Program-made: the position numbers and the translations under genes | Notes under the pieces: model-generated | Seen by the model: the letters and a program-made list of their open reading frames with translations, nothing else | Database searches by the model: none | Told to the model about the DNA's origin: nothing | Shown here: positions 14,305 through 21,984 of the stretch, piece after piece | Position numbering within the stretch: the first letter of the stretch is position 1 | Layout of the letters: each line of letters starts with the position of its first letter | NCBI GenBank assembly: GCA_026985975.1 | Contig: JALSPL010000530.1 | Location: 1 to 24,274, forward strand | DNA length: 24,274 nucleotides | Direction of reading: 5' to 3' | Origin: Anaerolineae bacterium | Lineage (GTDB): Bacteria > Chloroflexota > Anaerolineae > J102

Positions 14305-15156
14305 CTACTTCTTCCAGCGATGCTCGTCCGGGCCTTCACAGCAAGAATCGGCCAGGATCAATTCCCTGGGGGTTTGGGTCTCGAAGGAGAGTGCGTGTAT
14401 GTGCCCGCCATACGCCTGGATGAGATTGTCGGCCACATACACCTGCTCGGGCGGGCCATAGGCGATGACTCTATGATTGAGCAGCATCATGCGGTCGAAA
14501 CTGCGGGCCGCCAAATCGAGATCATGGGTGGAGACCAGGGCTGTCACGCCCCGTTCCCGTACAATATTCAAAATATGAAGAATGGCCTCCTGACTGGGTG
14601 CGTCCAAGCCCGTAAAAGGTTCATCCAGCAACAAAAGCTCCGCTTCCTGAGCCAGGGCCCGGGCCAAAAACACCCGCTGCTGCTGCCCGCCCGAAAGCTC
14701 GCCAATCTGACGTTTGGACAACGCCTTCATATCGACCAACGCCAGAGCGTCATACACGATCTCCCAGTCCCGCTTCGAGGGCCAGCGAAAGAGCCCGATC
14801 TTGCCGCTGCGGCCCATCATCACCACATCCGCCACTGTCACCGGAAAATGCCAGTCGATCTGACTGCGCTGCGGCACATAGGCGATGCAGATATGCCCGC
14901 CGGGCGGTTGTCCGAAGATGCGTATTTCGCCCGAAGTGGGCTTGATGATGCCGCTGATGGCCTTGAATAACGTGCTCTTGCCGGCACCGTTGGGACCCAC
15001 CACCGCCACCCGCTCCTGACGCCGCATCTGAAACGTGATGTGATCCAGCGCCAGAAAATCGCCATAACGCACCGTCAGATCGCGCACATCCAGGGCCGGT
15101 GCGTCGGCCAGATGTTCATGCTTGGGATAAGAAAGCTGCTGGAAGAATTCGGACAT
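14305..15156 (-). CDS. Mn/Zn-family metal ABC transporter ATP-binding protein
   Basis: The protein has 283 residues: Walker A GPNGAGKS (54-61), signature LSGGQ (154-158), Walker B LLLLDEP (174-180) and H-loop His211. The segment YVPQRSQIDWHFPVTVADVVMMGR (about 93-116) is diagnostic of the ZnuC/MntB/TroB family, which imports Mn2+, Zn2+ or Fe2+. The N-terminus has an extra ~20 residues with His, and the C-terminus ends in a Cys-Cys and His-containing tail (SCCEGPDEHRWKK), possibly metal-binding. No permease or binding protein is adjacent, which is unusual; they may be elsewhere. The next gene, 6 bp downstream, is thiI. An extended -10 promoter lies at 15205-15213. Confidence 0.9.
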   Translation of the reverse strand: MSEFFQQLSYPKHEHLADAPALDVRDLTVRYGDFLALDHITFQMRRQERVAVVGPNGAGKSTLFKAISGIIKPTSGEIRIFGQPPGGHICIAYVPQRSQIDWHFPVTVADVVMMGRSGKIGLFRWPSKRDWEIVYDALALVDMKALSKRQIGELSGGQQQRVFLARALAQEAELLLLDEPFTGLDAPSQEAILHILNIVRERGVTALVSTHDLDLAARSFDRMMLLNHRVIAYGPPEQVYVADNLIQAYGGHIHALSFETQTPRELILADSCCEGPDEHRWKK

Positions 15157-15204
15157 GAGAGGGGAAGCGTGAAAACAGGAGGCGTAAAAGCTCCGATCTC
15201 GCTC

Positions 15205-15213
15205 AGTATATCA
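15205..15213 (-). promoter_or_regulatory. Extended -10 promoter of the metal ABC ATPase-thiI operon
   Basis: The minus strand reads TGATATACT, an extended -10 with TATACT. The -35 region is weak. It lies just after the end of the neighbouring membrane-protein gene and about 50 nt before the ATPase ATG. Confidence 0.55.
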
Positions 15214-15233
15214 CACCCGTGCGGCTTCGGAAG

Positions 15234-16460
15234 TCAGGCGGTGCGAGAAAATGGCGGAAAGGCCTTCATGGCCATGAGCGCGCCCAACACAATGAGCACA
15301 CTGGCCCAGGCGGCCGTCGCCAGCAGACTTCTGCCCGAAAGCGGCAGCCAGCGCACAAAGCCGCCCAACAGCAATGCCAGCCACATGACGCTCACGCCGA
15401 CGATCCACAGCCATTGGGCCCAGTTTAGCCAGGCGCATTTACGGTGACCGAATTCGGCCGCCAGCAGGCCCAGCAGGGCGCTGGAAGTCCACAGCAGCAG
15501 CATGTCATGCAGATAGAAAATGCGCAGTGCGCCCGCTCCCCAGGCCCAAACGCCCGGAACGATCATCAGCAAGGCGGAGCCGATCTGCACCAGCAGACCC
15601 AGCAATCCGAATTTCACCAGCAAGGGCAGATCATCCCGTCGCCGAAAGAATCGATAGAGATAAATTGCAATCACCCCCGCCGCCGCCAGGTTGGAAAAGG
15701 AAGCGATCCAGAATAACCAGGCGGGAAGATAATCGGGGGGCATGCCCAGCAGAAATGTAGGAAGGAGAAAGACAGCCAGAAGTTTCGCTGCCGGCAGGTC
15801 ATTCATCGATTTTTTGTCCTCCAGCCAGGCGACAATGGCCCCAAAGACCGCCAGCAGCAGCCAGCCGGTGGTGAAAAGATCGAGGAAAAGGTGCAGAAAG
15901 AGCTGTTTGACGAAGTCAATTTCGATTTTTGCGGCCATGAGACCGGGCTCGGCCATGGCCCCCATGCTGGCGATGAAAAGTAGAATGATGGCCCAATTCC
16001 ACAGGTGCACCGGCTGCGGCGTCCGGGCCATGTTGCGGGTGGCCCGCCAATATAGCGCCATGAACCAAAACCAGGTCAATCCCGCAAACCCGGCGCTCAT
16101 GGCTCCCAGGGGCAGTTGGGCCGAACCGATTTGCGTCACCCCGTAGCCGTTGGGCCAGAAGGCGGCGAGCTGAGAGAGGGAAAAGAGCAGCGTTGCCGCC
16201 ATTTGCCAGCGCACGCCTCTGGGCAAGGGCTGACCAGTGTACGCAGGCAAGCGCCGCCAGATGAGCGTCATCAGGGCGAGAATGGTCCAGCCGAACATGG
16301 TGTGGCTGTGAGCATGGATAACGTTGTGAAATTCGCCCCAGCCTGCAGGCATGCCATAAGCCAGGCCAAAGCGCAAAAAGGATCCTGTCGATCCGGCGAG
16401 AACAAGGATTAATAGGGCGAGAAAGGCGTATTTTCGGGCAAAGGCGAGAGATGGACGCAT
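15234..16460 (-). CDS. Polytopic membrane protein with His-rich motif, unknown function (heme-copper-oxidase-subunit-I-like)
   Basis: The protein has 408 residues and roughly 11-12 hydrophobic segments. The motif FHNVIHAHSHTMFGW has His45, His49, His51 and His53 at the start of the second segment. Further membrane His residues occur in FLHLFLDLFTTGW and FYLHDMLLLWTSSALLG. This resembles uncharacterised proteins distantly like cytochrome oxidase subunit I/NnrS, where helix His residues bind heme or copper. The full oxidase ligand set is not evident to me, so metal binding is inference. It is 32 bp downstream of a protoglobin-MoaD fusion, and the pair probably forms an operon. That would fit sensing or handling of O2, NO or another heme ligand. 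Confidence 0.75.
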   Translation of the reverse strand: MRPSLAFARKYAFLALLILVLAGSTGSFLRFGLAYGMPAGWGEFHNVIHAHSHTMFGWTILALMTLIWRRLPAYTGQPLPRGVRWQMAATLLFSLSQLAAFWPNGYGVTQIGSAQLPLGAMSAGFAGLTWFWFMALYWRATRNMARTPQPVHLWNWAIILLFIASMGAMAEPGLMAAKIEIDFVKQLFLHLFLDLFTTGWLLLAVFGAIVAWLEDKKSMNDLPAAKLLAVFLLPTFLLGMPPDYLPAWLFWIASFSNLAAAGVIAIYLYRFFRRRDDLPLLVKFGLLGLLVQIGSALLMIVPGVWAWGAGALRIFYLHDMLLLWTSSALLGLLAAEFGHRKCAWLNWAQWLWIVGVSVMWLALLLGGFVRWLPLSGRSLLATAAWASVLIVLGALMAMKAFPPFSRTA

Positions 16461-16492
16461 GATCGGACGTTGATGAAAGGGGGGCGGGAAGC

Positions 16493-17416
16493 TCAGCGCC
16501 CGGGAGGGAAGAGAGCGATGACGTCGCCTGCGTTCAACGGCTGATCAAAACCGCCGTGATAGCGAACTTCTTTGCCGTTGAGCAAAATGCGCCAATAGGG
16601 CCCCTGACGGGGAACGTAGACTTTCTCGAAATCAGTGGACCAGGTCGCCTCCACATCGCCCTCGGGTGCGCGCCAACTCACTTCAAAAAATTCCTGCCGG
16701 AGAACGGGATGATAGTTGAAGAATTTACGCAGCGCATCCGCCAGCATATCATCGCTGTGGATGTGCACGGTCTGCTCCTCGCGCTCGGCCATGGCCTGCA
16801 ATTTGCCATAGAGCTTGATGACAACGGTGAGCGGGCCGTCATCCAGCTTGCGGGCGGCCTCATATCCGGCCAACATCTGATAATTCTGCAACATCAGATA
16901 TTTATCCCAGCCGCCGATGGCGATAGCCGCCAGTTCCCGCTCGTGGCCATAATGCAGAATGCGTTCGGCGAAATGGGCCTGCACCATGGAGACGGCGCCC
17001 ATCACCCATTGCGGCGGCGTGTGCGTGGCCCGCGGCCCATGCCCGGCGTGCAGAATGCCGGCCTGAAAGAGATACCGGGCGAATTCATCGCTGAGATCCA
17101 CGCCAATGGCCCGGGCCATCCAGGTGGCGAAAAATTGACGGCGCTCCTCCAGGTGTTCTTCATCCATCTCTTGCTCCCACCCCAAAATCGAGGCGGTCTC
17201 ATCGAAGCTTGCCAGATAATCGTAGGCCCCGACCACGAATTCGGCTGCGTCTCTGAGCAGGGTTTCGGATGTGCGACGCATGGCCACGATGACATTTTCG
17301 TCTTCCAGCCCCAGATAGGCGATAAGTCGCCGCCACATGTGCTGCGGGTCTTCCAGCCCGGTGAGTTCCATGGAGAATTCCCCGGTTTGGGGATGGGCGA
17401 TTAAAGATTCAAGCAT
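16493..17416 (-). CDS. Protoglobin (globin-coupled-sensor type) fused to a MoaD-like beta-grasp domain
   Basis: The protein has 307 residues. About 22-185 look like a protoglobin heme domain: AEFVVGAYDYLASFDETASIL, then the conserved F-G/H region AGILHAGHG...PPQWVMGAVS (119-143), in which His123 fits the proximal heme ligand. From about 195 a MoaD/ThiS-like fold follows (LTVVIKLYGKLQAMAE, a DMLADALRKFF helix, LLNGKEVRYHGGFDQPLNAGDVIALFPPGR). The chain ends in PPGR. The C-terminal GlyGly needed for thiocarboxylation is absent, so it is unlikely to be a sulfur carrier. The start is ATG 17416, with GAGG 6 nt upstream. An in-frame TTG at 17452 is less likely. It lies upstream of the His-rich membrane protein. 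Confidence 0.82.
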   Translation of the reverse strand: MLESLIAHPQTGEFSMELTGLEDPQHMWRRLIAYLGLEDENVIVAMRRTSETLLRDAAEFVVGAYDYLASFDETASILGWEQEMDEEHLEERRQFFATWMARAIGVDLSDEFARYLFQAGILHAGHGPRATHTPPQWVMGAVSMVQAHFAERILHYGHERELAAIAIGGWDKYLMLQNYQMLAGYEAARKLDDGPLTVVIKLYGKLQAMAEREEQTVHIHSDDMLADALRKFFNYHPVLRQEFFEVSWRAPEGDVEATWSTDFEKVYVPRQGPYWRILLNGKEVRYHGGFDQPLNAGDVIALFPPGR

Positions 17417-17526
17417 GATGCACCTCGTTGGATCGAAATGGACAATTGGCAAAACAGGACGCCCGCACGACGTCTGTTATTTTAGAGAGGTCAGGGCGAA
17501 AAAACGTTACAACCTTCCGGCAGTTG

Positions 17527-19107
17527 CTATTTGCCAATCAAGATACCATTGATGTTCTCTTCGCGGCAATCGCAGGCGGTGATTTTTTGGCCCTGCGGCC
17601 CGATCATGCCCCCGGCGTAGGCCGAATTCCCGGCAAATGCGGTCCAGCCATCCAGTTGCAAGGGGATGGGCCCGCCCGCGGCCACCCAGACGCCATTGTA
17701 GCGGCGGGCGATGTGCAGATGGGAGCTGGCGGCCCGTCCGCCCTCGCAGGAGGGGCGCCCGATGGGATCGCCGATTTGTAAATGCGTTCCTGCGGGCGGG
17801 CGGTCGGCGATATGCAGATATTGCAGCACCCAGCCGGTGCGCATATCGCCATCTCCATCCAGATCCTCCAGCAACTCGCCGCGGTTGTTTCGCACCACCA
17901 GGCCCGACGCCGCAGCCCGGGCCCAGGTTTGCGCCGGGGCGCATGCGCCGATAGGCGCGTCTTGCGGCACAAAATCCAATGCCGCCCAACTGCTGCCTGC
18001 GCCCCAGGCGCCATGCGGTCCGCCGGTCAGATACCACCACTCGCCCGGTTCCCAGGGAAACGCCAGCGAGGGTTGTTGCAACCCCCTGGGCAATATGCGC
18101 CCTTGATCATATTGAAAAGGATCGCCAAACAGGCGGTGATAAGCGTCCATAAAGGCGTCGAGCTCGGCGGGCAGCCCGGAGAAAGTCGTATCCTGAGCCA
18201 ATGTGCGCTGGATGGCGATGGTTCCCGGGTTCAACCCGGGTGCGCCGCGGGCGATGCTGTAATCCCGGAAACGGACGCCGGTCTCGCCCCGTTCCATCCA
18301 GCCGTAGAAGCCGCTGTTGAGGGCGGCGGCGGCCCATTCCAACTGCACTTCCAGACCCCCGCCGTTGGCCAGATGCCCCATGGGAAAATCGCGTTCCTGT
18401 GCTTGCGGCTCTTCGGGATTCGTCACCCAGCCGCTACGGGCCTCCAGCATGGCCAGGAGGACGCGCGGGCCCACGCTATAACGCATGGCCACATAATCCA
18501 CCAGTTGCGCCCCGCTCAGGGTCTGTCCATCGAACCAGGGTTTGGCGTAGTGGGCCAGCCAACCATCCTGTTGGGCGACAAAAGCCGCAACGTCAAAATC
18601 AAGATAGGCGGGGCCATACACCAGTTCGCTATCGGGCAGAAGTGTTTGATCCGGGGTGAAACGATTCGTCTGATAAGGGATCATCAGCCTTTGGCCTACG
18701 GCCACCGCGTTGGGATTTTCGATGGCGTTATAGCTGATGAGCGCATCCAGCGAAACGCGATAGCGGGCGGCGATGGTGGAGAGAAAATCGCCCTGACGCA
18801 CCACTGCCGGCACCGCGGCAATATCTGGCGAGACGGTGGGGCCGGGCGTCGGCGTCGGCGTCAGCGTGGGGAGGGCGGTGGTTGTGGACGTCGATGTCGG
18901 CGGAAGCGTTGGCGTGGGGGTCAAGGTGGCGGCGGGCGCTGGCGCATCTGTGGCGGTCCGGGAGGCGGATGGTTGCGCAGCCACAGGCGCGGATGGCGTT
19001 TGGGGCGCGCGACCGCACGCTGTCAGCGGCAAAACTGTCATCAGCATCAAAAGCAGCCCCGGCCACCGAGCCCGATTGGAAAAGAGAGAAAAAAGATGGT
19101 CGATCAT
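17527..19107 (-). CDS. LysM-M23 peptidase lipoprotein
   Basis: The protein has 526 residues. The lipoprotein signal ends with lipobox LTAC (Cys31). A Pro/Thr-rich linker (about 50-95) is followed by one LysM domain (about 103-147: VRQGDFLSTIAARYRVSLDALISYN...VGQRLMIP), which binds peptidoglycan. A helical region of about 200 residues follows, then a C-terminal M23-type (LytM) metallopeptidase. Its zinc-site motifs are visible: GPHGAWG, then ALDF with the Asp, and the HLH of SSHLHIARR. The active-site set therefore looks intact, consistent with cleaving peptide cross-links in the wall. It is monocistronic, with its own extended -10 promoter. A Cys pair (ACDCREEN) is near the C-terminus. Confidence 0.9.
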   Translation of the reverse strand: MIDHLFSLFSNRARWPGLLLMLMTVLPLTACGRAPQTPSAPVAAQPSASRTATDAPAPAATLTPTPTLPPTSTSTTTALPTLTPTPTPGPTVSPDIAAVPAVVRQGDFLSTIAARYRVSLDALISYNAIENPNAVAVGQRLMIPYQTNRFTPDQTLLPDSELVYGPAYLDFDVAAFVAQQDGWLAHYAKPWFDGQTLSGAQLVDYVAMRYSVGPRVLLAMLEARSGWVTNPEEPQAQERDFPMGHLANGGGLEVQLEWAAAALNSGFYGWMERGETGVRFRDYSIARGAPGLNPGTIAIQRTLAQDTTFSGLPAELDAFMDAYHRLFGDPFQYDQGRILPRGLQQPSLAFPWEPGEWWYLTGGPHGAWGAGSSWAALDFVPQDAPIGACAPAQTWARAAASGLVVRNNRGELLEDLDGDGDMRTGWVLQYLHIADRPPAGTHLQIGDPIGRPSCEGGRAASSHLHIARRYNGVWVAAGGPIPLQLDGWTAFAGNSAYAGGMIGPQGQKITACDCREENINGILIGK

Positions 19108-19131
19108 CAGCTTATCCTGTCGTCGGCGGCA

Positions 19132-19140
19132 AGTATAACA
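19132..19140 (-). promoter_or_regulatory. Extended -10 promoter of the LysM-M23 gene
   Basis: The minus strand reads TGTTATACT about 25 nt before the ATG, with an AGGA ribosome site between. No good -35 is seen. Confidence 0.6.
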
Positions 19141-19209
19141 TAATCAGGTCATATCCGAGAGACGCCGGGCGTCGATGGGCGGGCGTCGCCGCTTTGATCG
19201 CCAAAAAAC

Positions 19210-19238
19210 TTGACATGCCGGGGCTCTTTCGCTATACT
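19210..19238 (+). promoter_or_regulatory. sigma70-type promoter of tRNA-Pro
   Basis: TTGACA (19210-19215), 17 nt, TATACT (19233-19238). The tRNA 5' end is at 19251, 12 nt after the -10. Confidence 0.88.
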
Positions 19239-19250
19239 TGCAACTGTCGT

Positions 19251-19324
19251 CGGGGCGTAGCGCAGCTCGGTAGCGCGCTTGAATGGGGTTCAAGAGGTCG
19301 GGCGTTCGAATCGCCCCGCCCCGA
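19251..19324 (+). tRNA. tRNA-Pro (anticodon GGG)
   Basis: Complete 74-nt cloverleaf. The acceptor pairs CGGGGCG (19251-19257) with CGCCCCG (19317-19323), discriminator A. The D stem is GCGC/GCGC. The anticodon stem CTTGA/TCAAG has loop ATGGGGT, giving anticodon GGG, which reads CCC and CCU. The T arm is GGGCG-TTCGAAT-CGCCC. CCA is not encoded. It has its own promoter upstream and an intrinsic terminator downstream. Confidence 0.96.
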
Positions 19325-19331
19325 CTACGTT

Positions 19332-19363
19332 GGGCCGATGGGAGACCATCGGCCCTCCTTTTT
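19332..19363 (+). terminator. Intrinsic terminator of tRNA-Pro
   Basis: A perfect 10-bp stem, GGGCCGATGG (19332-19341)/CCATCGGCCC (19346-19355), with GAGA tetraloop is followed by TCCTTTTT. It lies 7 nt past the tRNA and about 57 nt before the kinase start. Confidence 0.9.
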
Positions 19364-19419
19364 GGCATCTCGTCGTCGCCGACACCCCCTCTCTACTCCT
19401 GCGATCAAAGAAGATCTCC

Positions 19420-20940
19420 GTGGAAAGTCAGTATTTCGATCTGGATGAAGCTATTTGGAAGCGCAGCCTCGACGCGCTCACAGAAGGGGAACGCGAGTTG
19501 TTGGCACGGGTGCGCAAGGCGCTGCCCATCGCCGCGGATGTTTCCAGATCTGATATCTTTTTATTTTTCCCTGGGGACGAACAGTTTTGCGTGGCCATCC
19601 ACGCCCGATCCCACGCTATGGCTACGCTTTATGACACGCCTCAGGCGGGACGCTGCCTTACTCGGGAAGAACGCCCCTGGATGTGGCAGGCGGTGACCAA
19701 AGGCGTTTATGATTCTCATGTGCTGAAGGAGATCCCCGATGTGCGCACCGAGGTGCAGCAACAGATGTGGCCGGTGCTGGGTGAATCGGGCCAGGTAATC
19801 GCTGCGGTGGGGGCTTGCACCAATGCCGTGGAAATCACCCGCCATAAACGGCGCGCCCGTTCTTTCCAGCGGGCGCTGGCTCATTTTTTCTGGATGCTGG
19901 TGCGGGGAGATTTTCGGGGATGCGAAACGCTGCCGCCTTTTACCGATCGCAGCGGCATTATCTTCATCGATGGTTTGTGGCGTTATCGTTATCTCAGCGG
20001 CATCGCCGCCAATGTTTATCGCCGCATGGGTTATCTGGACGATTTGCGTCTGCGCACGCTGGATGAAGTGGCCGCTGGCGATCACGATCTGGTGCGGCGG
20101 GCCTGGGAGGAAAATCGCTGTATTTTCTCAGAAGACATCATCCGCGATCGCGTATTGCAGCGCAGCGTGATCCCGCTTTTCGGCCAACCCGATCATCTCA
20201 GTTTTTGGGAAAATCTACGCTGGGGCGGCAAGTCACGCGATCGCTATGGGGCGTTGCTGCTGGTCAATGATATCACCGAAGAGCGGGAGATGGATCAGGA
20301 GCTGAAGGTCAAATCGGCGATGATCAAGGAGGTGCATCACCGCCTGAAGAACAATCTGCAATTGTTGATCTCGGTTATGCGGATGCAGATTCGGCGGGCG
20401 CAGTCCCAAGAGGCCCGGCAGCTTCTGCAGGAAGCCAGCAACCGCCTTCTCAGCATGTCGGTCATCCACGAAGCCCTCTCTTATGGCGAGGGTGAGACGC
20501 TGAATCTGAAAGATGTGATCATGCAGATCGTTCCGCAAACGCAGGCGAGCATGGTGGGGCCGCATCGGCATATCCGTATTCGCGTTGCAGAGGCGGATGA
20601 TGTCATTCTGCCCACCAACAAGGTCACGACCTGTTCGCTGGTGTTCAATGAATTGCTGCTCAACGCTGTCAAGCATGGTTTCAGGGAACAACAGGCGGGC
20701 GAGATTCGTATTTATCTCCATGATAAAGGTGATCATGTCGAGCTGATTATGGAGGACACCGGCCAGGGACTCCCGGCTGATTTTTCTCCGGAGGAGAATG
20801 CCAGCATCGGTCTTGACATTATCCGCACTCTGGTGCAGGATGATCTGAAAGGAACTATTACATTCACTACTCGATCAGAGGGGGGCGCCCGGGCAAGATT
20901 GATCTTCCCCAAGGATGCCCTCGGAGGCAAAGAACAATGA
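19420..20940 (+). CDS. PdtaS-like histidine kinase (HisKA_2/HWE group)
   Basis: The protein has 506 residues from a GTG start at 19420. The longer in-frame reading would begin inside the tRNA and is rejected. About 10-145 form an H_kinase_N (GAF-like) sensor domain, and about 165-290 a PAS-like domain (SGIIFIDGLWRYRYLSGIAANVYRRMGY). The H-box EVHHRLKNNLQ has His306/His307. The HATPase domain follows, with N-box NELLLNAVKHGF and G-box DTGQGLP. There are no membrane segments, so it is cytoplasmic. The domain order matches the PdtaS family, which phosphorylates ANTAR regulators. The stop overlaps the ATG of the response regulator by 4 bp (ATGA), so the two are co-translated. No clear own promoter is seen between the tRNA terminator and the start. 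Confidence 0.93.
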   Translation: MESQYFDLDEAIWKRSLDALTEGERELLARVRKALPIAADVSRSDIFLFFPGDEQFCVAIHARSHAMATLYDTPQAGRCLTREERPWMWQAVTKGVYDSHVLKEIPDVRTEVQQQMWPVLGESGQVIAAVGACTNAVEITRHKRRARSFQRALAHFFWMLVRGDFRGCETLPPFTDRSGIIFIDGLWRYRYLSGIAANVYRRMGYLDDLRLRTLDEVAAGDHDLVRRAWEENRCIFSEDIIRDRVLQRSVIPLFGQPDHLSFWENLRWGGKSRDRYGALLLVNDITEEREMDQELKVKSAMIKEVHHRLKNNLQLLISVMRMQIRRAQSQEARQLLQEASNRLLSMSVIHEALSYGEGETLNLKDVIMQIVPQTQASMVGPHRHIRIRVAEADDVILPTNKVTTCSLVFNELLLNAVKHGFREQQAGEIRIYLHDKGDHVELIMEDTGQGLPADFSPEENASIGLDIIRTLVQDDLKGTITFTTRSEGGARARLIFPKDALGGKEQ

Positions 20941-21542
20941 CATCAGCACTACGAACACGCATCATCATTGCCGACGATGAATCCCTGATTCGCCGCGATC
21001 TGCGCGAAATGCTTACAGATCAGGGCTATCTGATCATTGGCGAGGCCAGCGACGGGCGCACCGCCGTGGAAATGGCCCGCAAACTGAAGCCCGACCTGGT
21101 CATTATGGACATTCGATTCGAGGGCGACGATTTTGATGGCATTGATGCCGCACAGATTCTGACATCGGAGGAGATAGCGCCTGTGCTGCTGCTCAGCGCC
21201 TACAGCCAGCGCGACCTGGTGGAGCGCGCCAAGGAATCGGGCGTGGTCGGCTATCTCGTCAAGCCGTTTTCCGAGGCGGATTTGGTTCCGGCCATTGAAA
21301 CGGCGCTGGAACGTTTCAGGGAATTTCGCGTCATCAAAAAAGAAGCTAAAGACCTGCGCCGCACCCTGGAAACGCGCAAGGCGGTGGATCGGGCCAAGGG
21401 ACTGTTGATGGACAAAGAGGGCATGAGCGAGCGAGAAGCCTTCCGGCGCATTCAGAAGCTCTCCATGGATTCGCGCAAACCCATGCGCGTGGTGGCCGAA
21501 GCCATCGTACTGGCGCATCAAATCCGCGAGATGGAAGACTGA
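20937..21542 (+). CDS. PdtaR-like response regulator with ANTAR RNA-binding domain
   Basis: The protein has 201 residues. The receiver domain (about 7-120) has acidic residues Asp13/Asp14/Glu15 (ADDE), phospho-acceptor Asp58 (LVIMDIRF), the switch SAYSQ and Lys109 (LVKPF). The ANTAR domain (about 142-196) reads LETRKAVDRAKGLLMD...GMSEREAFRRIQKLSMDSRKPMRVVAEAI. ANTAR proteins bind paired hexaloop hairpins in nascent RNA and prevent premature termination. The gene overlaps the kinase by 4 bp, so the pair forms one two-component system acting on transcription elongation rather than on DNA promoters. Its RNA targets are not identifiable here with confidence. Confidence 0.95.
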   Translation: MTSALRTRIIIADDESLIRRDLREMLTDQGYLIIGEASDGRTAVEMARKLKPDLVIMDIRFEGDDFDGIDAAQILTSEEIAPVLLLSAYSQRDLVERAKESGVVGYLVKPFSEADLVPAIETALERFREFRVIKKEAKDLRRTLETRKAVDRAKGLLMDKEGMSEREAFRRIQKLSMDSRKPMRVVAEAIVLAHQIREMED

Positions 21543-21577
21543 CGCCAATACATTTGGATGCGTCCTGACCTGGCTGA

Positions 21578-21609
21578 GCCAGAACCAAAGAGCTGGACTC
21601 TGGCGTTTT
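21578..21609 (+). terminator. Possible terminator after the ANTAR regulator
   Basis: A short 6-bp stem, GCCAGA (21578-21583)/TCTGGC (21599-21604), is followed by GTTTTTGATTTT. The stem is weak but the T-tract and position are right. Confidence 0.5.
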
Positions 21610-21624
21610 TGATTTTGACGCGAA

Positions 21625-21686
21625 TTGACACGAATTATACGAAAAAAGAAGAGAAAAATTCGATAAATTCGCTTAATTTGTGTCAA
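21625..21686. repeat. AT-rich imperfect inverted repeat
   Basis: TTGACACGAATTA (21625-21637) pairs with TAATTTGTGTCAA (21674-21686), with one mismatch in 13, around a 36-nt purine-rich loop. Base composition is much more AT-rich than the surroundings. Confidence 0.6.
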
Positions 21687-21911
21687 AAAATGACTTGAAA
21701 AGCGGCCAAAATGATTTTCGCCAGACTCCAATAAAGAGGAACACAGAGAAATCTCCCCAAATGCCTCTGTAAGCTCCTGTTTTCCTCCGCGGCTCTCTGT
21801 GGGTGCGGTTCAATTTTGGGGCAAACTGTCCGATGGCGCACTGACCGAGTGAACTCGGACGCTTCAGGCGCGGGCCCCCGCTTTGAAACGCATCTGCTCT
21901 ACGCCTAACGT

Positions 21912-21940
21912 TTGAGTCGCCCTGCGGGTTGTGCTACAAT
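21912..21940 (+). promoter_or_regulatory. sigma70-type promoter of the zinc-ribbon/I9/subtilisin operon
   Basis: TTGAGT (21912-21917), 17 nt, TACAAT (21935-21940). The expected start near 21947 is about 38 nt before the ATG at 21985, which supports that start over the longer in-frame reading from 21931. Confidence 0.75.
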
Positions 21941-21984
21941 CGGGCTGCCTCGGTACGATTCAACGCACTCATCCCACAGGACTT

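Larger units (their letters stand above)
21543..21984. other. Intergenic region with repeats, a possible terminator and a promoter
   Basis: No gene is seen. It holds a possible terminator at 21578-21609, an AT-rich imperfect inverted repeat (21625-21686), sequence rich in short purine/pyrimidine motifs such as AACACAGAGAAA and CTCTCTGTGGG (21740-21810), and the promoter of the zinc-ribbon gene (21912-21940). Confidence 0.65.

Noticed and set aside
13156..14970. 604-residue plus-strand ORF across thiI and the ABC ATPase
   Set aside because: It is an antisense shadow of two well-recognised minus-strand genes with intact motifs.
17417..17452. TTG start at 17452 for the protoglobin fusion
   Set aside because: ATG 17416 has a GAGG ribosome site at proper spacing, and the extension shows no family match.
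19279..19419. N-terminal extension of the histidine kinase into the tRNA
   Set aside because: It would start inside tRNA-Pro and read through its terminator. The family's N-terminal domain begins just after GTG 19420.
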